In this document: piece after piece, positions 46,617 to 59,150 of the stretch | How positions within the stretch are numbered: the first letter of the stretch is position 1 | Layout of the letters: every line of letters starts with the position of its first letter | Source: Rutpela maculata | Taxonomy: Eukaryota; Arthropoda; Insecta; Coleoptera; Cerambycidae | Assembly: GCA_936432065.2 (NCBI GenBank) | Contig: OW386287.2 | Coordinates: 496,001-560,000 of the forward strand | DNA length: 64,000 nucleotides | Direction of reading: 5' to 3' | Program-made: the position numbers and the translations under genes | Notes under the pieces: generated by a model | Database searches by the model: none | What the model saw: only the letters and a program-made list of their open reading frames with translations | Told to the model about the DNA's origin: nothing

Positions 46617-47528
46617 GAAAATGATTGGTAAATTCAACCAAAAAAAGCATATGAAATCGCGCCTATCTAGTTTCATAGTTAAATCAATCAGAAAAGAATA
46701 GTCATACAACTTTATTTGTTTTCGTAAACAAATAGTAGTTTAATAATCATATCTTCTTGTAACAAATTAAATAGCACAACGACATTTTTTTATGTTCACT
46801 AACCGTTTTCATTTTGGTCTACAATTAAATAGTACAACGACTTTGTTTTTTGTTCACCAACTAATTTTTAGGTTGATCTACACTTTATTGTATGATGAAG
46901 TTTTTTTTAATTAGCCAAAATCTCACTATTGAGACATCAGACCACCCAAACCAAAGATGTTTATAGAGATCGTTTATAAGATCCATCCAAATATATCGAT
47001 GATCCCTGAGAGAATTTGAACATTGCAATAATGTTATTAATTTTCTATAAATTCATAAGAGTGTAAGATAATGCATGATTGATTATTGTCAGTGATTTTT
47101 ATGTGGCGTCATCTGGGAATAGTTTCTGTAATAAACTACGTGGTAAGCAAGCAAATTTTATGGTAATTCTTTTAGAACTTCTAGAAGACGACAATAATAT
47201 TGGTTTGTCTACCAAGTACAATAGTACAGCGAACTAATACTGGGTTAGAATTACAATTCGATAATAGTTAAAAATAAAATATACTATTATCTAGTTTAAT
47301 TTGACAGAATTCAACAAAATAATAGTCAGACGAACAAAATATTAGTCTTATTCATCTATTTTTTAAGTTAATGTTTGTTTTGTTGTACGACAACTTTTTA
47401 TTAATTAAAATAACAATCACCTCTTGTTTAAAAATACCATCAATATAGTTTGGTTTAACAAAATTAACGATATTGTTAGTTAATCATTTTTTTTTGTTGA
47501 ATTTACCCATACTATTTCTTTGAGTGTA
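46617..47528. mobile_element. 0.9-kb TIR element with TACACTCAAAGAAA ends
   Basis: The tips TACACTCAAAGAAA are inverted at 47515-47528, and the next block (GGTAAATTCAAC) also pairs. The left half has two units of a repeat with AGTACAACGAC..TTTGTTCACCAAC. No transposase is visible. The left flank is TA (possible TA duplication). Confidence 0.6.
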
Positions 47529-47559
47529 GCTGATAACACAGATCTACAAAAAAAAAAGG

Positions 47560-48046
47560 TCTTGTCTTAAGAGCTTGTATAAGTTTTTGGAAGTATCTTG
47601 ACGCCCTGAAGCCAATTTTGGGGGAAAAAAATGTTTCTACCGTCTCATTTTTTCTCTACCATCCCTTTTATCCCCTAAAAAGGGCAAAAAGGTCTTATCC
47701 TAAGGTTCTGATCTAACTTTTCGAAGTATTCTGATGCGTTGAAACCAATTTTAGACAAAAAAAAAAATTATATCGTGTCAGTTTCCCTTGATTTCTCGTA
47801 CATTCATTAAATCTAACACCAAATCCCAGTTTTATGGACTCTTGCTTGCTTTACAACTTTTCAGCTAGCTCCAGATCTCATTATAATACATATGTGTACT
47901 AAATTTGAAGTCAATATCATAAATGATCCCAGGCGGGTAATTGTGCGCATGAATAAAAAAACTACAGACATGCAGACATATTTTTTGCTCAAACTTAAAA
48001 TCTCTGCGTTTCATGATATTCTGAGCCTATTTGAACAAAAAAAAAA
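47560..48046 (+). mobile_element. Helentron/DINE-1-like element, partial copy D
   Basis: It resembles the second half of copy B (CATATGTGTACTAAATTTGA, CTCAAACTTAAAATCTCTGC, TTCATGATATTCTGAGCCTA) but lacks the terminal hairpin. It runs head-to-tail straight into copy B through a run of A. Confidence 0.5.
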
Positions 48047-48723
48047 CCGCTGCCCAAGGAATCACTACTTCCACATCCGGATTTTCTTTCCAAGTCACAC
48101 AACGAAAAAATGTTGTATCTGGAAATAATTGTTCATGGAACTTTAATAATATAATATTTGAAATCCTCTACCCCAAAAACCCATAAAACGATACCCCACA
48201 TCGGTAGTAGGGTGGGAGTGGGGGGTGGATAAAGTAAAAATTATTTTGAGGTTTCTGGTTCTTGTACACACACTAAATCACATTTTTTTTTCATCCCCTT
48301 TAATACTGGAGTGGGGGTGGCAATGAGGGTGGCTAATGCCAACATTTTTTTTGAGACCTTAGCTTCTCTTGTCTATACTAAATATCAATTTTAAGAACTC
48401 TTACCTGCTTGATTTACCTATTTACTCCAAGTTTACCCCAATTTACCCCCCAACTCTTCGACGGAACAAGATGAAAATATAATCTAGTTCTAGATCTCGT
48501 TAAAGTACATATGTGTACCAAATTTCAAGTCAATATCTCAAACGGTTCCAGAGTAAACGTGCGCACAAAAAAAGTTACAGACCGACAGACAGACCGACAG
48601 ACATAATTTTTTTTTCGCTCAAACTTGAAATCTCGACGTTTCATGACATTCTAAACTTATTTGAACAATAAAAATTGTTAAAAATTTTTTTGTCGTTACT
48701 ATACTTCCACTGGATGTGGAAGT
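48047..48723 (+). mobile_element. Helentron/DINE-1-like element, copy B
   Basis: It starts CCGCTGCCCAAGGAATCACT, followed by ACTTCCACATCC. It has an internal CCGACAGACAGACCGACAGA microsatellite near 48580 and ends with the stem ACTTCCACTGGATGTGGAAG. A short open frame at 47892-48128 crosses the junction with copy D and is not a gene. Confidence 0.62.
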
Positions 48724-49980
48724 AAAATTAAGTTTTTACATTTAATTTGTGTTAACATAATTCTCTATGACAAGTTGTGAAAAAAAAAAACAAGAATTTT
48801 GCATAAAAAATGGTTTTCCTGGGCAAACATTTTTTTTTTAAACTGCATATGCTATAAAATTGGAAAGAAGCAATACAAATATTGCCTTGTTTTTTTTATT
48901 TAACCTGTTATAAATAAGTTACTTTAACAACGTTGAGTTTTCATGAGCATGCACTTTTTGGTCATACCTTGTATAATATCTATCACAAAGGGATGTGGAG
49001 GGCTGCAAATCTATATATAAGGTATTTTTGACCAGTAAATTGCGAAAATAGAGAGTAAAAATTTCATGTCTTCAGAAGGATAAAAAATTCCAAAATGCTA
49101 TATCTAGGTCGATATTTCACGAAATTTGACATTTTGAATGAATGGAAATTTCATAAACTTCGAAAAAGGTTTCCTGATATTTTTCGCTAAAATGCTCCCT
49201 CTCTTCCTTCCCGACCCCCTAAAAGAAATTCCTTTGACGTTAAAGTAATATCGTCTGTTTCTCAAATACTAAACAGCCATCAACACTTTGAAAGAGAGAC
49301 TTAATTTAAAAGGAGCGTTAGCGACACGAAAGTATTAAAAAGGACCACCTATGCAAAGTTTCATTGACACACTAATTTTTTCCATTATATTTTCCCTTTT
49401 GATCGAACTAATTAATAGCTTGATAACAACTTATTTAAATAATGTTATGAATTCTCCAACGAAATAAAATATTACCAACCTCAACGTCTTGAAAAAATTC
49501 AGTAGGCTTATATCCTCAACGCGTGGTCTCTACTTTAGAATCAAAACAAAGGATGATCACACAACGTTAACAGGCGTTTTCAAGCACATGGCGAAAGCTC
49601 CAAAAACTTAGTAGGCTCGTCACCAATGCGCGTTCTCCGCAATCGGAACAAAAGACGATCGCCCATCAGTCTGGCGAATCTTCAACAATAATAGCGTCTG
49701 TTTGTGTTTATTTTTCAAGTGTTAAACAGTTTGGTATATAAATAATAGTTTTGTGCATACGTTAGTGGTACCCATTAAAGTTTTTGGTGTAGAATCGTTA
49801 AGAGATGGGGATATTAAGTTGCAAGTCAAACGTAAGTGATTACATTTTGTTATTACAATTATAAAATGTAGGCAGGTTGTGCATAGGTCTCTGTTGAAAC
49901 ATCTATTTTGATATTAACCGACTAAAATGATTAAGTAACATAATTTAAAATGCATATATTAATATTACTATGCATTAATT

Positions 49981-49992
49981 TTGATGTGTAGG
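49981..49992 (+). repeat. Poly-G tract in otherwise unrecognised intronic DNA (48730-50560)
   Basis: TAGGGGGGGGGGGGG marks an otherwise AT-rich stretch without recognisable elements. A diverged pair of about 110-bp blocks near 49500-49680 (AACAAAGGATGATCAC and AACAAAAGACGATCGC) hints at an old tandem duplication. Confidence 0.4.
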
Positions 49993-50564
49993 GGGGGGGG
50001 GGGTAGTGCCATTATTCCTTGTGGATTAGCAGTTTTATTTTATTTAAGATGGGCAATGGTAAAAATCATTGTTCATGCAATATTTCGTTTCTAATAAGTT
50101 GATTGTGTGTTTCAATCATCTTGTTTTTGTATGAGATGTTTAATCGTTTTTTTTAATGTGAGGATTAAACATTTTAAAATCCCATATATAATAAACATAA
50201 CATAGAACAGAAAAAATGGAAAATAGTCGAGTGCAGTTAGCCGTGTAAAATGTAAAATCTCATTGAGTTTGTAATCGTAAACACTTTATTCTTTTATATT
50301 ATAAAAATATTACTAATAGTTATTTAATTATTTAAAAAAATAATTCTTGAATCTTAATTTTTGTCGCAATAAAATTGATTATTATTAATTTTAACATTGG
50401 AAACGTTTGAGGAATCGGCAATGTAACGCTGTGTATAGGGGGACATAAACATGAAAAGTGTAACAAATATTCAGGGCTGGCAATGGGGGAGGAAAATGTT
50501 GGGCCCCTATATTTTGGCTATTTTAATTTCTTGTAAACGCGATAACTTCTGTTAGACATAATAT

Positions 50565-50595
<31 letters not shown>

Positions 50596-52255
50596 GTTTA
50601 TTGGTGCTAGTATACAATAAGTATTTACACAAGTCAAGGTACAGTTTGAGAACAAATTAAAAGAAGTAATATCAAAAAGTATTACATAAGATGTTATAAG
50701 TAAAAATCATAAAATTATTATAACACAGATAAAAAACAAACGAAATACATAACAGCGTACATAAGTGAGAACTAACACACGTCAAAGTGACTAAAATCTG
50801 CACACAGAAATTCCTCAAATGAATAGAACGCTTGCCCGAGCAAAAAAACGTTTCACCGTTCCTTTAAATTTCTTACAGTTTGACTGTTTGATGTGGGTGG
50901 GTCATGCATTAAAAAACTTTATACCGTAATAATTGATGCTGTTCCTAGATTTAGTTAACCTCAGATAGTCTGGTAAAATTGAATTACACCTTCTTGTGGA
51001 GTAGCTATGTAATTGGCTATGGGTTGCATATTTGCTTTCATTTTCTTTTATGTGCATTAGACAATGAAGAATGTACGTACAAGGCAATGTAAGAATTTTA
51101 AGTTTAATAAATGCGTTTTTGCAATCATCTCTATAATTCAGACCAGCGATCACTCTAACTGATTTTCTTTGTAATGAGAAAACGGAATTGGCAGATGGGG
51201 CATGACCCCAGGTCAGAATTGCGTAAGAAAAAGTGGTATGTATTAATCCATGGTAAGCAGTTATGAGAGTTTTTTGTGAGACTTTGTAAGACAGACTCCG
51301 TAATAGATATACACTTTTCGATACTTTTTTACATACATGCGTTGTTTGAGGTTCCCACGATAATTTTGTGTCAAGGAAGACTCCTAAAAATTTAATTGTA
51401 TTACTAAAAGTAGAGTTGTCTATGTCATTTACATTTTTTAGGCTAAATATTACTTTCTCAGTTTTATTCTGATTTAAACACAACTGATTGGCTAGGAACC
51501 ATTTCTCAACTTTTGACTGTGATATATTTACATTATCTATTAATTCATTAAGATTGGAAGAAGGATTTGAAATAGTGGTGTCGTCGGCAAATAGAGTAAA
51601 GTGGCTGTCAGCTAGTGAACTCGGCAAATCATTTATATATATGAGGAATAATATGGGGCCAATTATAGACCCTTGAGGCACACCATATTTTATAGGTAAT
51701 AAGGCCGAGCTTTTACTTTTGTTGGTAACAAATTGATGACGGTTGCTGAGGTAGGAGGCGATTAGGTTTTCACTGTTCTTGTCAAAACCGTAGAACTTTA
51801 GCTTATCTAGTAAAATATCGTGGGATACACAGTCAAACGCTTTGGTAAGATCCAAGAATTGCGAATAAATGTATAAACCTTTTTCAAAACCATTGTTTAT
51901 GAAATCAATTAAGGACAGGATAGCTAATGTAGTGGATTTATTTTTCCTAAAACCGAACTGATGTTGACTGAAAAGATTATTTTGCTCAAAATAGTCCGTT
52001 ATTTGTTTTTTTAGAACCATCTCAAAGATTTTAGCTAGAAAAGGAATTATTGAAATCGGACGATAATTCGAGGGCTCATCCTTGGAGTCCTTTTTATGTA
52101 TGGGTACTACCTTAGAGATTTTAAGTTCATCAGGGAAGGTATTATTACGTATACATAAATTAATCAAGTCAGTTAGTGGGATTAGTATTATATATTTTAT
52201 TGTTGTTAAGATTTTCATATTAATATTATAGGCATCTTTGCTGTTTGTTTTTTTT
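50565..52255 (-). mobile_element. 5'-truncated jockey-like non-LTR retrotransposon with (TAA)n tail
   Basis: The - strand carries an RT frame, then about 300 bp of 3' sequence ending AATAAAC and a tail of about nine ATT repeats (50568-50595). The coding sequence is open back to about 52253. There it meets the hairpin end of Helentron-like copy C, so the 5' portion with endonuclease and start of RT is missing. Target duplication not determined. Confidence 0.75.
50902..52218 (-). CDS. Reverse transcriptase, partial ORF2 of jockey-like LINE
   Basis: This is 438 uninterrupted codons from a Met that is not the true start: coding similarity continues upstream (NSKDAYNIN) until truncation. RT blocks in order: KVVPIHKKD and NYRPIS (residues 51-56), QFGFRKNKSTT (87), DLTKAFD with the first catalytic Asp (123-129), YGVPQGSIIGP (168), FADD with the catalytic Asp pair (210-213), then the thumb region with IKFLGV. 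The C-terminal third is the usual connection region (SVRVIAGL, STRR). Full ORF2 proteins of this group are about twice as long. The frame is intact, which suggests recent insertion, but the 5' truncation makes it immobile on its own. Confidence 0.88.
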   Translation of the reverse strand: MKILTTIKYIILIPLTDLINLCIRNNTFPDELKISKVVPIHKKDSKDEPSNYRPISIIPFLAKIFEMVLKKQITDYFEQNNLFSQHQFGFRKNKSTTLAILSLIDFINNGFEKGLYIYSQFLDLTKAFDCVSHDILLDKLKFYGFDKNSENLIASYLSNRHQFVTNKSKSSALLPIKYGVPQGSIIGPILFLIYINDLPSSLADSHFTLFADDTTISNPSSNLNELIDNVNISQSKVEKWFLANQLCLNQNKTEKVIFSLKNVNDIDNSTFSNTIKFLGVFLDTKLSWEPQTTHVCKKVSKSVYLLRSLSYKVSQKTLITAYHGLIHTTFSYAILTWGHAPSANSVFSLQRKSVRVIAGLNYRDDCKNAFIKLKILTLPCTYILHCLMHIKENESKYATHSQLHSYSTRRCNSILPDYLRLTKSRNSINYYGIKFFNA

Positions 52256-52940
52256 ACTTACTCACATCCAGTGGAAGTATAGTAACGACAAAAAAATTTT
52301 CAAAAAATTTTTATTTTTCAAATAGGCTTAGAATGTCATGAAACGTCGAGATTTTAAGTTTGAGCGAAAAAAAATTTTCTGTCTGTCTGTCGGTCTGCCT
52401 GTCTGTAACTTTTTTTTGTGCGCACGTTTACTCTGGAACCGTTTGAGATATTGACTTGAAATTTGGTACCTTAACGAGATCTAGAACTAGATTATATTTT
52501 CATCTTATACCGTTGAAGGGTTGGGGAGTAAATTGGGGTAAATTTGGGGTAATAGGTAAAGCAAGCAGGTAAGAGTTCATAAAATTGGTATTTAGTATAT
52601 ACAAAAGAGGCTAAGGTCTCAAAAAAATTTTTGGCATTAGCCACACCCATTACCACCCCACCCCATTATTAAAGGGAATGGAAAACAATGTGATTTAGTG
52701 TGTGTACAAGAACCAGAAACCTCAAAATATTTTTTTACTTTATTTACTTTATTTTACCTATTACCACCCCCACCCCACTACTGATATGGGGTATCGTTTT
52801 ATGGGTTTTTGGGGTAGAGGATTTCAAATATTATATTATTAAAGTTCCGTAAACAATTATTTCCACATACAAATTTTTTTCGTTGTGAGTGACTTGGATA
52901 GAAAATCTGGATGTGGAAGTAGTGATTCTTTGGGCAGCGG
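52256..52940 (-). mobile_element. Helentron/DINE-1-like element, copy C
   Basis: In sense orientation it starts CCGCTGCCCAAAGAATCACT and ends near the CTTCCACTGGATGTGAGTAA stem, slightly altered where it meets the LINE at 52255. It carries a GTCTGTCTGTCGGTCTGCC microsatellite at about 52380. Its body is highly similar to copies A and B. Confidence 0.6.
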
Positions 52941-52974
52941 TTTTTTTATTTCAAATTTGGATCATACATAAAAT

Positions 52975-53380
52975 GGCATGGTAAAATACTCCCTGTTAAA
53001 ATTAGGCTATATCTGTCATACAGGACGATGGTCAGTTTTAATAAGACTAGTATGGATAAATATCTTGTATTTCTGCTTACATCATTGCTAAAAAATATTA
53101 TTTTGGGTATTCAGCAGATAACTTTCAAAGAAACCATTCGTTGGTATATGAAATGAACGAATGGTTTGTTTTAAAATTATCTGCTGAATACCCAAAATAA
53201 TATTTTCTGCTAGTATGAAGTAAATTAAAGTTGCAATCGGGCGTTATCGAAGTGTGGTTGAGCAGTTGTTTGGTAATTTGGTATATTATGATGGGAGACG
53301 TTATTATACCTATAACGTGGTAGAATACTCCCTCTTGAATTTGGGCCATATCCGTCATACAGGGCGATTGTCAGAGGCGC
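52975..53380. repeat. Direct repeats flanking a strong hairpin
   Basis: 52975-53032 (GGTAAAATACTCCCTGTTAA, CTGTCATACAGGACGATGGT) recurs directly at 53319-53376 (GGTAGAATACTCCCTCTTGA, CCGTCATACAGGGCGATTGT). Between them 53097-53210 is an inverted repeat with arms of about 55 bp (GGGTATTCAGCAGATAA and its inverse). Confidence 0.6.
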
Positions 53381-53696
53381 GTGAACTCTTATTTTTATAT
53401 AAACTATGTTTTATTACAATAGGGTTTTCCCAGAAAAAAACATTATTGCTGAAATACTTAATTCATGTAAAAAAATGATTTATGGCATATTTATTATCTT
53501 TTTATTTTACTAATAGTAACGAAAAAAAAAAACTTACAGTTTGAAAAATATTAGGTTCATTTTAAACAGCCATAAATTAGCGCGTTGTGACGTCAACGCC
53601 TTGAAATCCAATAAAAAGTCGGCATAAGATAGTCGTGAAAAATATAAAACATAACCTCTATTTATTGACAGCACTTTTTAAATATTATGAGTTGTA

Positions 53697-53870
53697 ATGG
53701 ATTATCAAAATGCCGAAAAAGCTTGTTTTGTACCTCTGTGTAATAATACTAGTGTAAATGCTACCTCAATATTATTTTTGACAGTACCACTCAATATTCA
53801 AAGACGAAAAACGTGGTTTTCTGCTGTAAAATCTAAACAAATATTTCATCTGGGAAAAGATTTGTTATAA
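53697..53870 (+). pseudogene. THAP-domain fragment, probably of a P-element-like transposon
   Basis: The 57-codon frame begins MDYQNAEKACFVPLCNNTS and contains ILFLTVPLNIQRRKTWFSAV. The CxxxxC pair, the hydrophobic strand, the conserved Pro (PLN) and the RRKxW motif are those of a THAP zinc finger, the DNA-binding domain of P-element transposases and related host genes. The frame stops before the second pair of ligands (CxxH), so it is either a fragment or an exon whose continuation I cannot see. Weak inverted GGGTTTTCCCA ends lie at about 53421 and 54487. Confidence 0.5.
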
Positions 53871-56566
53871 AAAAAATATTCATCATTTCCAAGTCTACTT
53901 TATGTAAATTATCAGCGGCACCTTTAACATATCCCTCTTCCACTTTACTTATTTTGATCGTAGAGTTAATAAAACATAAACCAGAAACTGATAAAATGAT
54001 AATATTTTCACTCCAAACCATCCAAACATCAAAATTTAAATAAAGTTTTAGGTTAATCATCTGATGTGAACTGTTAATGCAGAAGCGGGTGAAGGTTAAG
54101 CCCAAACTACAAAATATCAACGTCCGACGCTTTTACGAATAACTTGTGTGGTATTTATTTGGTTTCTGATTGGCCAATATTTACAAGTCCAATCACAATA
54201 CAAACAATAAAAGAGGAAATTCTGAGGTGTTTTAGAGGAAAGCTTCCTTTAACACACAGTTAGAACCTATTATCAACTAATTATATCCATAATCTCATTG
54301 GTTTTCCGGGCAGATACGTAATTCTGGCGCGTAAAAATGCCCGTTTTAAAAAGCCTTGAAATTATCAGCAAGTTGTTTTAACAATATTTTCTTACAAGTA
54401 ATTCTTATTAGAAAAGTAAATTGTTGTAAATTAATAGAATGTTTTATTATATAATTTTCACGACATAAAATGTTAAAATAAAATTAGTGGGAAAACCCCA
54501 TTTTAGAGCAAAATGTTATTAAGGTTTTTGATTAAGCACACAAAAATATGACTACTATTGAATCTTTCATTCATTTCCAGTGTGAATTCCATAGATAACA
54601 CGATTTTTTCCAGAAAATAAGAAAAATGTAACATTCAAGGTTATTTGCGGGAAAACTGTCAGTTCTACAAAAAAATGTATACGATCTTTTTTGGGCAGAA
54701 TTTTAAGACGTACATTTTTCCTAGTAACCTTCATCTTGTTATCTCTAAACGTTCTTGAGTTACAACCAAGAAACCGTTTTTAAGCACCTTTACTCCCGCC
54801 CCCTACTGGGAGCACAGCTATCATGACCCGGAAAAGCTACAATATTATTCTGAAGATCAAAGTGAACTTCTCAATAAATTTTCAAAAATCTCCCAGATAT
54901 TTCCGCTAACTTAGCATATAGGTAATATTCTAATTTTACTGTACTACTAGAAATGTTCGTACGTTCAAGTTCTTTGCTCAACTCATTTTTAACAGATCTT
55001 CAGAATATGAATATAAAAATTATAATCAATACTATTGCAAATAAGATTTACTTTATTTCGCTTTATAACTGTTCAAGCAATACGGTACGGAATTCTGATT
55101 TAAATATTTGTGGAGCTGCTAGATCTTAATGAGCTATGTAAAGTTGTGCGCTATTGCTGTCAATTACTTTAAAACGAACATACTTTAAGTAGAAAACTAG
55201 ACTAGAGAAGGTCTTGTTAAAAGTCTATTCATTGATGAAGCAGTGCTGATTAAATCATGTTGCATTTCACAGTAATTGCCAACTGATAATCTAAAAGCTA
55301 GTGAACATTCTTGTGTATGATTATATAATAAATGTTGCTGGCTAATAAAATAAAATAAAATGGCTTTTTGGCAGAGATTCGTCCGGTCGATGGGCATCGT
55401 CATTCAGAGTGTGTGGACTTTTGTTAACAATTATAATGTTCTGGGAAGGTTATTTTGTTGTTAAAGCAGTTTACATTTATGTTTTAAAAAAGATAAATGT
55501 AACTATGTAACAAAGTAGCGATGATTTTAGAATTCCGAGATGAAATATAGAATAGAAATCTGAATTTCGTCAAAATTTGGAAACAATCTCTTTTTGGCTA
55601 GATATATTGACAACATTTTTCATTCTGTGAATAGTTTTTGTGTTGAAAATATTGAAATAAAGCTCGATCACGTGCTATAACTTATTATTTTTTACAACTT
55701 TGATCTTTCTGACTGCACTTCCCTACCTTGCACACTTTCTGATAATTTTATTTTGTTAATTTTAGACATAAAAAGTGTACGTGCGCAAAAAAATGACCTT
55801 TGCTTAATTATACTGATTTTTAACGGTGCACAATGTGCACATATTAAAAATTTCTGGTCAAAACTCTGATTCTTCCGAAACTGATCAACAAACAACCTCG
55901 TGATTAAAGGAATAATAATTTAGAAAATCCCTTTGATAAATTTGGGTGTTTCTTAGGGGGTGGAAATCAAAGTAATAAAGTAAAAGCCGAAATTTCAGAT
56001 TCATATTGAGTTTGACCATCAAATTAACGAAAAATTAGTGATTACAATCTCCTTGATGAAATAGGGTAGTTTTAATAAACAGAATGGATTTTTACAACTT
56101 CTGATTCACATAGAATTCGACTTCCAAATCAACGAAAAAATAGTGAAACAGGAGTGGCTTTTAGGTGAGAAAATAAAAATAAACCATTCATCTCCCAAAT
56201 GCAGTTTTTTGTTAAGGATGATTTGTCATGAGCGTTTATGAAGTTACAGTTATCGGAACAACGACACCCGTCGTCCCGATGAACCTCTGCCAGAAAAACA
56301 ATTTAATGTTTAGTAATAAATTTACGATATAGATAAAAAATGAAACTGTTATAACCGCTAAAAAATGTTCACGAACCCTCCGATTATGATTATTTTTCAT
56401 TTTCATTCTCAAGTGGAAAAGCATTCCTGTATATGCAGCTACTTGAGTCACCATATAGGTACCGGAACTATCTACATCCATTTTCGAAGCACCATTTGTG
56501 CTCCGTTTTCCCTCCTGAGTTATTTGGAACCTCTTTAACGTTGTGAGTAGATATCGCTTTCGATAT

Positions 56567-57363
56567 TATAGTCTATGTAATGTAGGCAAAAATAGTGTAA
56601 ATATTTCGTGCAATGAGATGAGATGACCTCCCCCCTCCCGTTTTCGAGGGTGCTGAACACGATGCAAGTGGTGAAAGAAGTTTTTGACAGCCGCAACCCT
56701 CTGAAACGGCCACCCCCGTTAGGAATCCCTTTATGTTTTCATATATACACGGATCTGGGGAGCGATTTATCGACGTGTTATACTTGAAATAACATGGAAG
56801 GGGCTTATGGAGTAATGGAATGCAGACAGTAGGCCTAGGGGAATGATTAAACTCTTCCGAGAGGTGGAAAATCATTTTTTTTTTATAATTCGGTTCAAAC
56901 GCGTATTACCCATTTCCCAAATATTCATTTCTAGCTCCAACCCCTCTTTATCTCTCAAACGGTGTCTGTCCGTATGAGGGATGAATATTTTTCCCTTGAT
57001 CAGCGACCCCCAAAACGAGGGATACGCGTTTGAACCGAATCATTTGAAAAAAAAATTCCATCCCTAGGGAGGGTTTAATCAACCCATTAGTTCTGCTGTC
57101 TGGATTCCACTTACTCTATAACACCCTTCCATGTTATTTCAAGTATAGCCCGTCGATTAATCACTCCCCAGACCCGTTTATATATGAAAACATAGAGATC
57201 CATAAAAGGGGTGGCCGTTTCAGGGGGTTGCGGCGGTCAAAAACTTCTCCCACCACTTGTGTCCAGCATCTTTGAAAACGGGGGGGGGGGTAATCTCGTC
57301 TTTGCGCGAAGTATTTACAAAACAGTCGTCTTATAATGCTTCATTACGTAGACGTAGACTATT
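56567..57363. mobile_element. 0.8-kb foldback element, almost fully palindromic
   Basis: TATAGTCTATGTAATG at the left and the inverted CATTACGTAGACGTAGACTA at the right bound arms of about 380 bp. The arms share GGCCGTTTCAG.GGGTTGCGG, TATTTCAAGTATA and TTCGGTTCAAACGCGTAT. Divergence between arms is moderate, so it is not recent. Confidence 0.7.
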
Positions 57364-57976
57364 ACTCCCAATATTTTGAATATAGGCCCGTTTATTGATC
57401 TTTGATAAGAGAAACGTAATAAATTATATTAATTCATAGAAAATACGCGTACCTATACCAGTTAAGTATCACTAAACTTATGAATGACAACTGCATAAAA
57501 CATTCACAAACAATACGTACGCAAATCACCTTATTAAAGCAACATGCTAATGATAAAACATTTGCTTTTAATAGTCTAGATTAAAAGCTCTTGCGTCATT
57601 CAGTAATGTCATGTGATTTGACGATCGTAAACAGAGTATTTTTGCTAGAAACTTCACTTTTGCGTCAATTTAATATTTTTATGATCGGGGAGTTATCGTG
57701 CTGTTTAGGAGAAAAATAATTAGTCAATTGATCTGCCTGTAATGTCAATACAGTATATCGCTTTGATATTTTCTCAACGTTACATTCCTAGGTATGACGA
57801 AGGACATAAGGCAGTATAAGGATAATTCCGTAATAACTCACCCTTCACCTCCAGTTACATCTAACATCAACAAATCTTCAAAGGCCGTCTATTCCTTGTA
57901 ACATCTTAAATTGAGGGTCTCTATAAGTGATATCTTTGGACGCATTGAACATTGAAATCGACCGGACATACTGTAT

Positions 57977-57998
57977 ACAGGGTGTTACTGAGTAAGGC
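57977..57998. repeat. Lone TATACAGGGTGTT mariner-type terminus
   Basis: A single TACAGGGTGTTACTGAGTAA end with no partner. Probably a solo remnant. Confidence 0.35.
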
Positions 57999-59150
57999 GT
58001 GCAAACTTTACCCACACAATGCTTAGCGAAAATTAGCGAGAGTTCTTCATATAGTATTTGTATCCTCGAGTTTAAAATTTCAAGCTTGTAGGTTCTCTGA
58101 AAATACGCTACTTTTGGTTACAGTTTACCAACAGTTTACAAACTTTAAGCTTTTTAGTAGCGGAAATATTGGTGGTTTGGAATTTTCCCTTTCAATTTTT
58201 CTCTTAAACACTACCTCTGTTCCAAATTTCAAGTTCAAACAATACCAAATTATTTTGAAAACGCTTCATGATTAGAAATATTCCTAATAATAATAATAAT
58301 ATTAAGTTTGGTTGCAGAAAAATCAGTAGAGCTATACATTTACTTAGTAAAAATGAACTATTTATTTGTCAGTATAGATATAGATCTGCCAAATTGACGG
58401 AACTAGCCAGCCGTGAATTAATTAAAAAAATATAGGTATACTAAGAAGGGCAAAAAATTTGCTAGAATATTTTTTTACTTATCTTTTGCTTTTGACTTCG
58501 TGAATTCGAATTTTTCTAAAGTTGAAATTGCCTTCTTTGGGAATACGAGGCAAGATATTAGATTGGATAATGTTATATTTAGCTAACAGAAAAGTATTAG
58601 TTTCTCTAGATTCTGTAACTTCTGATATACAGGGTGCTCCGTAAGTAATGGTCCATAGAGCAACAGTGAGTTTCTGATATTCAAATATTACGATTTAACT
58701 AAACTTACATCAGTACATAGATACAGGGTGTTAAAGTCAATATTATATTTTTCATTTTCTCATATAATTTTTGAAGTTTTTCAAGTATTGTTGTGAAAAT
58801 TGATAAATGGTTTTTTTGAGATGAAAAATTCAAATCTGCTCCCATTTTTTGTGTAAACCCTATAGGGCGCCACATAAGCATTGTTTAAGGTGTAAATATA
58901 CTCTTAACTATTTTACCTGTAACGTTAATTAAAAAATTCTAAACCTATCTCATTTTAGCGCAAAAAAGTATACTTGTCATTAGTCTTTCGCATTTGAACA
59001 TTCACCCTCATAAATCATTATAAGAAATATTAACGTAGTAGGCGCCGATGCCAACAATACTTTTGCATTTAAAAATTGTCGTGACATTCATTTTTTGCAA
59101 TTTTATTTATCTATTTTTCTTAATATCAGTTAATTAACGAACATCAGAAC

